This document shows, piece after piece, positions 9,850-21,857 of a stretch of 64,000 nucleotides of DNA; position 1 is the stretch's first letter, and each line of letters opens with the position of its first letter. The stretch comes from Litsea cubeba (taxonomy: Eukaryota; Streptophyta; Magnoliopsida; Laurales; Lauraceae): NCBI GenBank assembly GCA_012931725.1, contig CM022944.1, positions 34,237,873 through 34,301,872 on the forward strand, given 5' to 3'. The notes beneath the pieces were generated by a model, which was not told the origin of the DNA, did not search any database, and worked only from the letters and a program-made list of their open reading frames with translations. Both the position numbers and the translations under genes were made by a program.

Positions 9850-12800
9850 TGTCGCGACCCCGGACTGGGACTAGGGGAAAAGAGGCTGAGTCCGGAATCG
9901 GGACAAAGGTGGGGGTGATGCCGCGCCACGTGCATCTCTTTGGCTAAACCGCACACGGAATTAAAAGAACATTTGTCCGTGCACGTGATTTCCCACAGGG
10001 TTCCGCGGTGAGGATTATCTTTACACATAATCTCACATATAACCATATCAAATATATTATCAAGATTGCGGAAGCGTGTAGCAAACCATACTAATACCAT
10101 TCAAATCCATAAACAAGACTGATTTATGGTTAACATGACAAGATATCAGGATGAGCAATGATCAAGCATATTTTCCCCAAAAGTAAAGTTAAGTATATTT
10201 ACAAAATATTAGTTGATTAATGCCCCAAAATAACGGTCAACAAAGACCGTACAACCAAATGAAACCTAAAATAAAGATATCATATATTCCCAAAGTGTAT
10301 CGTTCTCAAGGCAAGGCCGAATGTCTACATGACATCATCGGCTTGCCACTCAATCACTCGCTGCGGTTCACCAACCGCCTCCTCCGGCTCCTCCTCAATG
10401 GCAATAAGCTCGGGACCTGAGTACCAAAATAAATGGATCAGACACGACGGTCTGGCAGGTGGGTGAAAAGATATAACAACAATTCAAAACAATGATGCCT
10501 TTAGAAACATAGTAGAATCTAGATAAACAATAAATTTTCATAAAAGAATGATGCCTCATGTAAAAGAGATACGTATGCGATAAAATCATGTAGAGGTACC
10601 AATGATTCGGGGACTAACAAGATGGCAACCACACAAAGCTAAATCCTCTCTCACAAAAGTGATAAGAGCACATCGGGACATTGACCTCAGTCACACGAGG
10701 TGAGGAGAATCAACGACGTTAACCTCAGTCACACGAGGTGAGGAGAGTCAACGATCTTTATATAATAAATACATATAATACTCTGCGGGACCACGGTAGC
10801 GAACCGGGTATATCGGAGCGAGGCGGGAACCATGCTGCAGCGGGTATAACTGAAGGGGGATATCCAAACCGGTGGATCAAACCGATAAGGTTATCCAAGC
10901 TTAGTGGTGCCGACTCATAGGTAACATGCGAAAATCAAAACAAATAAATACACATAACGGGGCGGGAACTCATAGGTACAAAACGTATAAAGGTCGGGAC
11001 GGGTCTAAACAAATTAACAACATGGTAACACAATGTTCTCGGTTCGAGAGTACTTACAAATCACGATTGAAATCTCAAAATAGGGGATTGATCGAAAATC
11101 AAATACAAATAGTTTCCAATATCTTTACAGGCTAACAAAAGGGTTTCTAGAATTGAATCAGTGCGAATAGGGTCCCGTATGTCGGTTATGATGAAATTTT
11201 GGTACTCTTTAAGAGTTAGGGACATTCCGAGTCCTTATACACATTGGTCAATCTAGAAGACCTCGTGGAATATCCATGATGAGGTTCCTCCTTCTTCCGG
11301 ACTTCGTATAACGCCTTACATGGCATTGGGGTTCCATATGATACCTCCCCAAGCCTAAAAATAAGTTTCAAACCCTTAGGCATTGACCCATGACAGACAG
11401 GCAGTTCGCTCGAGCGAACTGGGAGGTTCGCTCGGGCGAACAGCTCTCTGTTTGCGGTTCGCTCGAGCGGACTTTAAGGTTCGCTCGAGCGGACCTGCTC
11501 AGATTACGTTGGATCAGGTTGGCTCGAGCGATCAGAGGGTTGGCTCGAGCCAACGAGGTTCTGTGACGGGTTCGCTCGAGCGATGTGTCACGGTCGCTCG
11601 AGCGAACTGTTCAGAAACTCATTTCTGAGTACAGCCGTTCCTTCCTTTTCTCCCCCTTTCATTATCCTTTGGGCATCCTCTTATACATACAATTAAGGGT
11701 CTCAAACCTTCCTTTCAACCCATTCATTTCATCATCAACTCCTCTAATAACCATTCCAATAAATCATTCATCTCTTCATCACTTCCACTTCATTCAATGC
11801 AAGACATCTCCATTAGATGAAAATCCATAAATGATCATAAATGATCTAAAAGCAAGACAATAAAACATATGTTCTCCAAGAGAACTATAAGTAGTCTAAT
11901 ATTATGCATGTTTCCAAAATCATGAAAACTCATAAAGATGACTTGGGTAAAAGCAATAAATGAGGGTTCAAATCTTTAATAGCAATAAAACAAGAACTAA
12001 ATCCATTCATCCACTTGCCTTGGGTCCAATGCAAATCAATTTGAGCTCTAATCACCTCTTAAGTCCACAATCAAACACCTATGCACAAAACCCCCAAATC
12101 CAAACCCTAAATTATCAAAATCCAAGTAAAACAAGACGGAATTTTCCAATATATGAAATGGAGTTTCCCTAAGGCTAAACAAACAAGATTATAAAACTTT
12201 TAGGAAGATCACTTATAAAGAAGCTCTTCAAAAAGCAAGGTGTTGTCCAAAGGAAGTCTTGGAGTGGGCGGTTTTCTTCAAAAATGGTGTCAAGATGAAG
12301 CCCTTGAGATGAGGAAGAAGATTGTAGCCTCTAATTTTCCATTAGCACTAGCTTAGTGGGGGATTGAAGATGAAGAAGCAAGAAAAAGGGTAAGGGAAAA
12401 CCCTTAGGGCTGGGATTTCTCTTCTCCTCTAGGGTTTTTGCCAGAAATGGGAAAAAGGAGAAGAAGCTTTCTATACATAGTAAGTGAGGATGGGGCCCAC
12501 AACTTAAAAGATTTCTCGGGCTCAAAACATGGTTTTCGGGGCTTCAAACTAATTCGACGAAGAAGACAAAGTTGATCGGCAAAATTTCTAGTTTCCAAAA
12601 AGTATATATTTTGCACATTTTTGGTGACATTGAAATCGGTGTCCAGATTTTGGGTAAAAAGACCATTTTGCCCTCAATTGCGAAAAGTCGGGTTTAAGGT
12701 CCTCGAATGAAAACAATGTCAACATGAAAGTTGTAGGGATTAACGAGATAAGTCCAATGGGGTTAAAACACGATTCTTGGAAATCATCGGTAAACCCCCA

Positions 12801-12982
12801 ATCTCACACAATTCGTAACAAGAACCCCCAAAGGGTCCCACAAGTAAAAAGGCTCTCCAAATTCCCCAAAGCTATTATAAAAGCTATTCTAATCCCCAAC
12901 TAGTCCAAAGACCACTAAACACACTAAACTAAAACACAACTCAACCAACTCTAAACGAGGTCTCTCGGGTCGGGGTCTTACA
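9850..12982 (-). repeat. 3' LTR of the Tekay-like element (3133 bp)
   Basis: Near-identical to 17943-21112. It lacks one 38-bp repeat unit found in the other LTR. It contains the hairpin CAGACACGACGGTCTG at 10439-10454 and a cluster of CGCTCGAGCG palindromes at 11402-11610. The TATA box region seen in the 5' LTR is changed here to CTATACATAG. There is no real coding sequence; short open frames in it are by-products. Confidence 0.92.
11402..11610. repeat. Cluster of CGCTCGAGCG palindromes (left LTR)
   Basis: Eight short sites of the form TTCGCTCGAGCGAAC or close variants occur within about 210 bp. The same cluster is in the other LTR (19533-19740), and a related six-site cluster occurs in the LARD LTRs. 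Each site is a near-perfect 10- to 14-bp palindrome with a CTCGAG core. Confidence 0.85.
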
Positions 12983-12996
12983 TCCTCCACCCCTTA
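12983..12996 (-). promoter_or_regulatory. Polypurine tract of the Tekay-like element
   Basis: On the - strand AAGGGGTGGAGGA lies directly before the 3' LTR (TGTAAGACCCC). It would prime plus-strand DNA synthesis. The LARD element has the almost identical tract AAGGGGGGGAGGA in the same place. Confidence 0.8.
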
Positions 12997-13401
12997 GGAC
13001 ATTTGGTCCTCCAAATGGAAATTAAAACTCACCTCCGGTAGGAGATGTGGGTACTTCTTCTGAACTTGATCCCGTAATTCCCAAGTTGCTTCTTCCGGTC
13101 CATGATTCTCCCAAAGTACCTTGACCCATTGAATAGTCCGAGTTCTCAATTCTTGTTCCTTGGTGTCAATGATCTGCTTAGGTTTCTCAACATAGGTCGC
13201 ATCTTCTCGAATTTCCAACGGCTCATAACGGAGTATGTGTAGTCTGTCGGGAACGTACTTCTTCAACATAGACACATGGATAACATTGTGTACGCCGGAA
13301 AGTTCAGGTGGTAAGGCTAACCTGTAAGCCACATCACCAATCCTACTCACAATGTCGTACGGTCCAATGTATCTCCTAGACAACTTTGCCCTTCTGTCCA
13401 A
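12994..13401 (-). pseudogene. Integrase C-terminus and chromodomain of the Tekay-like element
   Basis: This 135-codon frame continues the integrase after a one-base frameshift near 13387. It starts within the GPY/F-like module (RRYIGPYDIVSRIGDVAYRL) and ends in a chromodomain with WVKVLWENHGPEEATWELRD. In chromoviruses this domain steers integration to particular chromatin, usually heterochromatin. The chromodomain itself looks complete; only the join to the upstream integrase is broken. Confidence 0.85.
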
Positions 13402-14080
13402 ACCTCAAAGTTCCACGAGTAGGTGACACTTTCAAGAAAACCTTATCTCCTTCTTTGAACTGTAAATCCCTTCTGCGAGAATCTGCATAACTCTTCTGTC
13501 TACTCTGAGCCACTTTCAGACGTTCTTGGATCAACTTGACCTTGTCACTCGTCTCACTAACAATGGTCGGTCCATGGAAACTGCGAGTACCAACTTCTTC
13601 CCAACAAACAGGTGTTCTACACCTTCTGCCATACAAAGCCTCAAAAGGTGCCATACCGATACTCGAGTGGAAACTGTTGTTGTAAGCGAACTCACACAAC
13701 GGTAAGGCTTCATCCCACTGAGTCTTGAAATCTAACACACAAGCTCGAAGCATATCCTCAAGTGTCTGAATTGTCCTCTCTGACTGACCATCGGTCTGTG
13801 GGTGATAGGCTGTGCTGAACTGTAACTTCGTACCCATAGACTCATGCAATGTCTTCCAAAATCTTGAGACAAATCTGCTGTCTCTATCGGATGTGATGGA
13901 AACTGGCTGTCCATGACGACTGACAATCTCTGTGACAAACAACTGTGCCAAAGGTAACATATGCATTTTCTTCCCAGTCTTCATTGGTAGGAAATAAGCT
14001 GACTTGGTGAGACGGTCCACTATGACCCAAATAGCATCATTGCCCTTACTAGTCTTTGGTAAACCCGATATGAAGTCCAT
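13376..14080 (-). pseudogene. Integrase core of the Tekay-like element
   Basis: The frame carries the D,D-35-E residues: Asp in VIVDRLTKSAYF, Asp in ITSDRDSRFVSRFW and Glu in DGQSERTIQTLEDML, followed by the C-terminal module. It is in the same frame as the upstream RT region and is separated from it only by a TAA at 14102-14104, at a position where relatives have a sense codon before WKWEH. A one-base change near 13387 then shifts the frame before the chromodomain. The enzyme inserts the cDNA into the genome; this copy cannot encode it in one piece. Confidence 0.88.
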
Positions 14081-14101
14081 GGTAATGTGCTCCCATTTCC
14101 A

Positions 14102-16405
14102 TTACGGAATCTCTAATGGTCGTAGTAACCCTGGAGGCTTCTGGTGTTCCGCCTTGATCAACTGACATATCATACAACGAGAGACGAAAGCTGCTATCTC
14201 TCTCTTCATGTTATTCCACCAAAATCTGCCCTTCAAATTCTGGTACATCTTCGTACTGCCCGGGTGTATGGAATACTTGGTATTGTGAGCCTCAGACATG
14301 ATATCATTCCTCACGTCCTCCAAGTTAGGCACACAGAGACAGTCTCGGTAATACAAAACTCCATCTACAACACGAAAATCCGGACGGTCTGCTAAGTGCT
14401 CAGAAATCTTAGCCAACTCTGGGTCTTGCAACTGACTCTCTTTGATCTTCTGAATGAAAGAAGGCTCTGACACTGACATGTTTGCTAACATGACACCCTC
14501 TCTTAGTGGATGAAATTCTACTCCCAACTCTTCTAACTGTTGTACCACATAAGTCCCCCGAAGACTCGCCATGCTCACTGACTTTCTGCTCAAGGCATCT
14601 GCAACTACATTCGCTTTCCCCGGGTGATACTTGATTGGAAAATCATAGTCTTTAATATATTCCATCCATCTCCTCTGCCTCATGTTCAACTCCTTCTGAG
14701 AAAACAAGTACTGTAGACTACGGTGATCGGAGTGAACCTCAAACTTCTCTCCATAGAGGTAGTGTCTCCACATCTTCAAAGCTAAAACAACTGCGGCCAA
14801 CTCGAGATCATGTGTTGCATAGTTCTTCTCATGATCCTTCAACTGCCGGGATCCATATGCAACTACCTTCCCATCTTGCATTAACACGCATCCAAGTCCA
14901 ACATTGGAAGCATCGGTAAAAATGGTAAAACCGCCGCTCCCAGATGGCAAAGTAAGGACTGGAGCTGTAGTCAATCTCTTCTTCAGCTCTTGGAAACTAG
15001 CTTCACACTTGTCTGTCCAAACATATGGTGCATTCTTCATTGTCAACTTCGTCAAAGGTGACGCAATCGACGAAAATCCTTGCACAAACCTCCGATAATA
15101 TCCTGCCAATCCAAGAAAACTCCTGATTTCTGATGCATTCTTCGGTCTATCCCAATTCATGACTGCCTCAATCTTGGACGGGTCCACTGATAATCCTTCC
15201 TTCGAGATAATATGACCCAAAAATGCGACTTGGTCCAACCAAAATTCACACTTACTAAGTTTTGCAAACAATTGATTCTCCCTCAACAGCTGGAGTGCTA
15301 TCCTCAAATGTTCCTCATGCTCTTCTTTGGAATACACTAAAATATCATCAATAAACACCACTGTAAACTGATCCAAATACTCCGCAAATATTTTGTTCAT
15401 CAATGCCATGAAAACTGCCGGTGCATTAGTCAAACCAAATGGCATCACTAGAAATTCATAGTGTCCAAATCTTGTACGAAAGGCTGTTTTTGGTACATCT
15501 AAATCTCTAACTCTCAACTGATGGTAGCCTGACCTCAAATCAATCTTCGAAAAGTAAGCAGCTCCTTGCAACTGATCGAACAATTCATCTATCCTTGGCA
15601 ATGGATATTTGTTTTTGATGGTCACTTGGTTCAATCTTCTATAGTCAATACACATTCTCATGGAACCATCCTTCTTCTTTACAAATAAAACTGGTGCTCC
15701 CCACGGTGACACACTAGGTCTCACAAAACCTTTGTCCAAAAGTTCTTGCAATTGCATCTTCAACTCTCCCAATTCTGCCGGGGCCATTCTGTAAGGTGCA
15801 ATAGATATCGGAGCGGTCCCCGGTAACAACTCAATAGTGAAGTCTATCTCTCTAATGGGTGGCAATCCTGGTATCTCCTCCGGGAAAACATCCAGAAACT
15901 CACAAACAATTGGGATCTCCTCCACCCCTTGGGACCGTTTATCCTCCGTGATAAACGCCAAATAACCCTCACAACCACTTTTTAGAAGTCTATCAGCCTT
16001 CAACGCTGAAATAAACCCTGCACCAGAATTACTCCTCTCTCCCTGAAACAACACCCCTGCTTGGGTCTCCTCTAACTTAAAAGTTAAGGTCTTATGGAAA
16101 CAATCCATAGTAGCATGGTATCCTGCTAACCAATCCATCCCTAGGATGACATCAAAATCCTGCATCTCCAACAAAATGAGATCTGCCGGTAATACTACTT
16201 CTCCTATCATGACTGGACAACTAGGGTAAAAAGTTCTACAAACAACTTCCTTACCTAAAGGGGTAGTCACAGTCAGAATGAAACTCAACTCTCTAACATG
16301 CATATCAATCAACTTAGCAAATTTTGGAGATAGGAATGAGTGAGTAGAGCCAGGGTCAAACAAAACCTTAGCATCAAAACCACAGACGAGAAGTGTACCT
16401 TCCAC
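14102..16405 (-). pseudogene. Protease, reverse transcriptase, RNase H and integrase zinc finger (Tekay-like pol)
   Basis: One long open frame of about 767 codons. The aspartic protease site FDPGSTHSFLS is at about residue 16. RT follows, with CIDYRRLNQVTIKNKYPLPR near 252 and the catalytic FIDDILVYS near 351. RNase H has FTIFTDASNVGLGCVL near 494. The integrase HHCC finger starts near 710, with its CxxC in RCMICQ. It copies the element's RNA into DNA. The piece itself is clean, but it is cut off from the zinc-knuckle region by a TAG at 16628-16630 and from the integrase core by a TAA at 14102-14104. The first residue here is not a true start; the real polyprotein begins in gag. Confidence 0.9.
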
Positions 16406-16627
16406 TACATTGCCTTCAGCCTCTGCATCAGCTCTATTGACAGCATAGAGTTGTGCCCTCTGTGGTGGCCTGTTTTGTCCTTGCTGTTGCCTGCCTTGTT
16501 GTGCATTCCTGTTCTGATTCTGAGGACGCTGATTCTGATTTTGATTCTGCCCCTGCTGACGGGCCTGTTGTTGCTGTGGCCTAAACTGTTGTTGAGGTGC
16601 CTGTTGTTGTAGTGGTCTTGCTTGATT

Positions 16628-16963
16628 CTAGACCACTAATGCATTCTGAGGTGGTGCCTGACGTTGTGCTCCTTGCTGCTGCCTATTATGTCTATCAGGC
16701 CTTGGACAATCCTTCATTTGGTGGTTCATGGAGCCACATCTAAAGCATGCTCCTGTGATAAAACGGCAATTGGCACTCTCATGGTTTTTCCCACAGTGGA
16801 TACAAACCACTGGATTCTGCATATTCTGCCCCTGCCTTGGCCTTTTGTTCTGATTGTTTTTTTGCTGATAGTTTTGCTTGCTGGCCTTGACCCTTTCCTT
16901 GGTTCTTGATGATCTTGTTGTGGAAGTTCTCAAATTTGTATGCTCTCTTGACAGCTTCTTCAA
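16628..16963 (-). pseudogene. Nucleocapsid zinc-knuckle part of gag (Tekay-like)
   Basis: The frame contains the CCHC knuckle CFRCGSMNHQMKDC, preceded by a second Cys/His cluster (CIHCGKNHESANC), and then a Gln-rich tail. It packages genomic RNA. A TAG at 16628-16630 ends it in the Gln-rich linker, after which the same frame continues into the protease. It connects to the upstream gag piece only by frameshifts near 16800 and 17000. Confidence 0.82.
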
Positions 16964-17790
16964 AGGTAACTGGGTGGTACAACCCCGGTAGCATCCCTCT
17001 CAATAATCGGGTGAAGTCCCTCAAGGAACTTGGTTATCTTCTTCTCAACTGTGTCTATCAGCTCTGGAGCATACCTTGACAATCTCTCGAATTTGGTAAG
17101 GTATTCGAGGACCGTCATGTTCCCTTGCACAAGTTGCTGAAATTCTGCTGCCTTTTGTCTCTTGACATGTGCAGGTACATATTTCTCTCCAAACTGTCTC
17201 TTGAAGTTAACCCAAGCTTCTGCATCAGCCATTGTCCTGTATTCTGCCTTGACGGTCTTCCACCAAATATCTGCTAAACCCACAAACATAGAGGCTGCAA
17301 GCTGTACACGTTCTACACCGGTACATATGAATATCTCAAATATGTTTTCGGTGTGCTCAAGCCAATCATCTGCTGCCATTGGATCCTCAGTCCCCAAAAA
17401 TTCTTTCGGTCCTCTCTTCCTGAACCGCTCATACAACACATTAGGATCATTCCCTCTAATATTCACCGGACCAGGTGGTGCAACTGGGATTGGTTCCGGT
17501 CTCCTCTCTAATATCCCCAACAAATGTGCCTGCAATTGAGCTATCTCCCTAGCATGATCCTCGTCTTTCTTAAGCATCTGTTCTTGCAATCTGGTCTGTG
17601 TCTCATGTGCTTGTGCTTGGAGCCTAGCCTGGTTCTCATTTGCCTGGCGTTGTTGGTCAATCATAGCCTGCATCATCTGTTGGAATTGGTTCTGCATGTT
17701 GTTGTCTTGTGGTTCCTCTACAATAGGCTCTGTATTCTCACTGTTACTGGCAACGTGATTACTGTTTGCTGTTCTTTTGCGAGGTGGCAT
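16779..17790 (-). pseudogene. Gag capsid region (Tekay-like)
   Basis: The start is the ATG at 17790 (MPPRKRT), 137 bases inside the PBS. A Gln-rich coiled-coil-like segment is followed by the retrotransposon gag domain (GTEDPMAADDWLEHTENIF ... WWKTVKAEYR ... FKRQFGEKYVP). The first frame runs to about 16960. A shift near 17000 moves the reading into the frame with FEEAVKRAYKFENFHNKI, and a further shift near 16800 leads to the zinc knuckle. Gag forms the virus-like particle. The coding is broken in this copy. Confidence 0.85.
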
Positions 17791-17926
17791 AACGCTGCAA
17801 AACAAATTGTTAGCACATATGAATCAAGTACAGGGTGGTCACACATTGCTCACACGATTCTATCTAACGAATCCTCGCCACGTACTTAAGGTTTCTAGTT
17901 TCTTTTAATTGCCTGAAACATGTCCC

Positions 17927-17938
17927 GCTCTGATACCA
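17927..17938 (-). promoter_or_regulatory. Primer binding site, initiator tRNA-Met type
   Basis: On the - strand TGGTATCAGAGC lies four bases after the 5' LTR end. It is the classic plant LTR-element PBS for initiator tRNA-Met. The LARD has the same site and the same four-base spacing (59184-59195). Confidence 0.92.
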
Positions 17939-18774
17939 GTCCTGTCGCGACCCCGGACCGGGACTAGGGGAAAAGAGGCCGAGTCCGGGATCGGGACAAA
18001 GGTGGCGGTGATGCCGCGCCATGTGCATCTCTTTGGCTAAACCGCACACGGAATTAAAAGAACATTTGTCCGTGCACGTGATTTCCCACAGGGTTCCGCG
18101 GTGAGGATTATCTTTACACATAATCTCACATATAACCATATCAAGTATATTCTCAAGATTGCGGAAGCGTGTAGCAAACCATACTAATACCATTCAAATC
18201 CATAAACAAGACTGATTTATGGTTAACATGACAAGATATCAGGATGAACAATGATCAAGCATTTTTTCCCCAAAAGTAAAGTTAAGTATATTTACAAAAT
18301 ATCAGTTGATTAATGCCCCAAAATAACGGTCAACAAAGACCGTACAACCAAATGAAACCTAAAATAAAGATATCATAAATTCCCAAAGTGTATCGTTCTC
18401 AAGGCAAGGTCGAATGTCTACATGACATCATCGGCTTGCCACTCAATCACTCGCTGCGGTTCACCGACCGCCTCCTCCGGCTCCTCCTCAATGGCAATAA
18501 GCTCGGGACCTGAGTACCAAAATAAATGGATCAGACACGACGGTCTGGCAGGTGGGTGAAAAGATATAACAACAATTCAAAACAATGATGCCTTTAGAAA
18601 CATAGTAGAATCTAGATAAACAATAAATTTTCATAAAAGAATGATGCCTCATGTAAAAGAGATACGTATGCGATAAAATCATGTAGAGGTACCAATGATT
18701 CGGGGACTAACAAGATGGCAACCACACAAAGCTAAATCCTCTCTCACAAAAGTGATAAGAGCACATCGGGACAT

Positions 18775-18885
18775 TGACCTCAGTCACACGAGGTGAGGAG
18801 AATCAATGACGTTAACCTCAGTCACACGAGGTGAGGAGAATCAACGACGTTAACCTCAGTCACACGAGGTGAGGAGAGTCAACGA
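18775..18885. repeat. 38-bp tandem repeat inside the LTR, three units
   Basis: The unit begins GTTAACCTCAGTCACACGAG and recurs three times here but only twice in the other LTR (about 10680-10755). The extra unit, less small indels, accounts exactly for the 37-bp difference in LTR length. Confidence 0.85.
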
Positions 18886-20600
18886 TTTTTATATAATAAA
18901 TACATATAATACTCTGCGGGACCACGGTAGCGAACCGGGTATATCGGAGCGAGGCGGGAACCATGCTGCAGCGGGTATAACTGAAGGGGGATATCCAAAC
19001 CGGTGGATCAAACCGATAAGGTTATCCAAGCTTAGTGGTGCCGACTCATAGGTAACATGTGAAAATCAAAACAAATAAATACACATAACGGGGCGGGAAC
19101 TCATAGGTACAAAACGTATAAAGGTCGGGACGGGTCTAAACGAATTAACAACATGGTAACACAATGTTCTCGGTTCGAGAGTACTTACAAATCACGATTG
19201 AAATCTCAAAATAGGGGATAGATCGAAAATCAAATACATAGTTTCCAATATCTTTACAGGCTAACAAAAGGGTTTCTAGAATTGAATCAGTGCGAATAGG
19301 GTCTCGTATGTCGGTTATGATGAAATTTTGGTACTCTTTAAGAGTTAGGGACATTCCGGGTCCTTATACACATTGGTCAATCTAGAAGACCTCATGGAAT
19401 ATCCATGATGAGGTTCCTCATTCTTCCGGACTTCGTATAACGCCTTACATGGCATTGGGGCTCCATATGATACCTCCCCAAGCCTAAAAATAAGTTTCAA
19501 ACCCTTAGGCATTGACCCATGACAGACAGGCAGTTCGCTCGAGCGAACTGGGAAGTTCGCTCGGGCGAACAGCTCTCTGTTTGGGGTTCGCTCGAGCGGA
19601 CTTTAAGGTTCGCTCGAACGGACCTGCTCAGATTACGTTGGATCAGGTTGGCTCTAGCGATCAGAGGGTTGGCTCGAGCCAACGAGGTTCTGTGACGGGT
19701 TCGCTCGAGCGATGTGTCACGGTCGCTCGAGCGAACTGTCCAGAAACTCATTTCTGAGTACAGTCCGTTCCTTCCTTTTCTCCCCCTTTCATTATCCTTT
19801 GGGCATCCTCTTATACATACAATTAAGGGTCTCAAACCTTCCTTTCAACCCATTCATTTCATCATCAACTCCTCTAATAACCATTCCAATAAATCATTCA
19901 TCTCTTCATCACTTCCACTTCATTCAATGCAAGACATCTCCATTAGATGAAAATCCATAAATGATCATAAATGATCTAAAAGCAAGACAATAAAACATAT
20001 GTTCTCCAAGAGAACTATAAGTAGTCTAATATTATGCATGTTTCCAAAATCATGAAAACTCATAAAGATGATTTGGGTAAAAGCAATAAATGAGGGTTCA
20101 AATCTTTAATAGCAATAAAACAAGAAATAAATCCATTCATCCACTTGCCTTGGGTCCAATGCAAATCAATTTGAGCTCTAATCACCTCTTATGTCCACAA
20201 TCAAACACCTATGCACAAAACCCCCAAATCCAAACCCTAAATTATCAAAATCCAAGTAAAACAAGACGGAATTTTCCAATAAATGAAATGGAGTTTCCCT
20301 AGGGTTAAACAAACAAGATTATAAAACTTTTAGGAAGATCACTTACAAAGAAGCTCTTCAAAAAGCAAGGTGTTGTCCAAAGGAAGTCTTGGAGTGGGCG
20401 GTTTTCTTCAAAAATGGTGTCAAGATGAAGCCCTTGAGATGAGGAAGAAGATTGTAGCCTCTAATTTTCCATTAGCACTAGCTTAGTGGGGGATTGAAGA
20501 TGAAGAAGCAAGAAAAAGGGTAAGGGAAAACCCTTAGGGCTGGGATTTCTCTTCTCCTCTAGGGTTTTTGCCAGAAATGGGAAAAAGGAGAAGAAGCTTT

Positions 20601-20610
20601 CTATATATAG
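20601..20610 (-). promoter_or_regulatory. TATA box in the 5' LTR of the Tekay-like element
   Basis: CTATATATAG is a self-complementary TATA motif placed about 2.6 kb from the inner end of the LTR, in an otherwise GC-richer setting. In the 3' LTR it is changed by one base. The transcription start is inferred, not seen. Confidence 0.45.
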
Positions 20611-21112
20611 TAAGTGAGGATGGGGCCCACAACTTAAAAGATTTCTCGGGCTCAAAACATGGTTTTCGGGGCTTCAAACTAATTCGACGAAGAAGACAAA
20701 GTTGATCGGCAAAATTTCTAGTTTCCAAAAAGTATATATTTTGCACATTTTTGGTGACATTGAAATCGGTGTCCAGATTTTGGGTAAAAAGACCATTTTG
20801 CCCTCAATTGCGAAAAGTCGGGTTTAAGGTCCTCGAATGAAAACAATGTCAACATGAAAGTTGTAGGGATTAACAAGATAAGTCCAATGGGGTTAAAACA
20901 CGATTCTTGGAAATCATCGGTAAACCCCCAATCTCACACAATTCGTAACAAAAACCCCCAAAGGGTCCCACAAGTAAAAAGGCTCTCCAAATTCCCCAAA
21001 GCTATTATAAAAGCTATTCTAATCCCCAACTAGTCCAAAGACCACTAAACACACTAAACTAAAACACAACTCAACCAACTCTAAACGAGGTCTCTCGGGT
21101 CGGGGTCTTACA

Positions 21113-21857
21113 ATCAAGATATGTGCAAAAAAAAAAGTGATCCATTGGATGATATTTTTTAGATATTGTGGGCCCTCAATACAAGATTTAAACCGTTAGA
21201 TCTCTTTGGAAGACTGAACACGGACTACGAGGTTAATTTTTAAGGTTTGATACCTTGTGGATCTCGAGAAACTTGTGAAAAGATTTTAACCGTTAATTTA
21301 AAAAAGTCTATTTAAAGTAGATATTTTCATTACCAAAGACTCCATTTGATTCTATCCTTCCTTTTTATGACTCTTTTTATTAATTATTAAAAAAGTCTAT
21401 TTAAAGTTGATGCTTTCATTACCAAAGACTTCATTTGATTTTATCTTTTTTTTATTGACTTTTTTTTAATGACTCTATTTTGACTTGTCTCAAAAAAGAA
21501 TAGAGATACCATACAAGAATTATCAGTCTTTTGGTAATATAGATGTCCTATTCTTTTCCTAATGTTGATATACTGCTGGATCTGGTTCCTGGGACTTCAG
21601 CGATGGACAATATATAAGTGGGCAATATATAAGTTCCACTATTCTAATTCGGATCACTACAAATTGGTAAATAGCTTGTACTAGCCTTTTATCTATACCG
21701 TATAAGAATTCCTAGAGTGCCATTATCAATTTTCTAGACAAAAAGCAGGTATGGAACGGAACCACCACTCATTTCTTGTTTGGACAAAACCCAATCTGAA
21801 TAGTTTTTTTTTTTCCACGCTATCCTCCATCCTGTAATCGGAAGTAGATCCCTCCGA
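21113..21857. other. AT-rich intergenic sequence with an 88-bp tandem duplication
   Basis: Begins with the second ATCAA target duplication. An imperfect direct repeat lies at about 21300-21355 and 21388-21445 (both with AAAAAAGTCTATTTAAAG and CATTACCAAAGACT). No gene is apparent. Confidence 0.5.

Larger units (their letters stand above)
9850..21112 (-). mobile_element. Complete Ty3/gypsy chromovirus, Tekay/Del-like, with TSD
   Basis: Two LTRs in direct repeat (9850-12982 and 17943-21112) flank a gag-pol region read on the - strand. The LTRs run from TGTCGCGACCCC to GGGTCGGGGTCTTACA on the + strand. The 5-bp target duplication is perfect: ATCAA at 9845-9849 and 21113-21117. The PBS, PPT, protease, RT, RNase H, integrase and a C-terminal chromodomain are in the order expected of chromoviruses. 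Placement near Tekay/Del rests on the chromodomain sequence and the long LTRs. The internal genes have several stops and frameshifts, so it is no longer autonomous. By eye I count roughly 35-40 substitutions between the LTRs. Confidence 0.93.
17943..21112 (-). repeat. 5' LTR of the Tekay-like element (3170 bp)
   Basis: Direct repeat of 9850-12982. It has one extra 38-bp unit at about 18811-18850. A TATA box (CTATATATAG, 20601-20610, - strand) lies upstream of the presumed start of transcription. The hairpin CAGACACGACGGTCTG is at 18532-18547, and the CTCGAG-core palindrome cluster at 19533-19740. Confidence 0.92.

Noticed and set aside
17927..17938. tRNA-Met-like sequence, possible tRNA gene
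   Set aside because: Only the 12-base PBS is present, next to an LTR end; there is no tRNA body. The same applies at 21964 and 59184.
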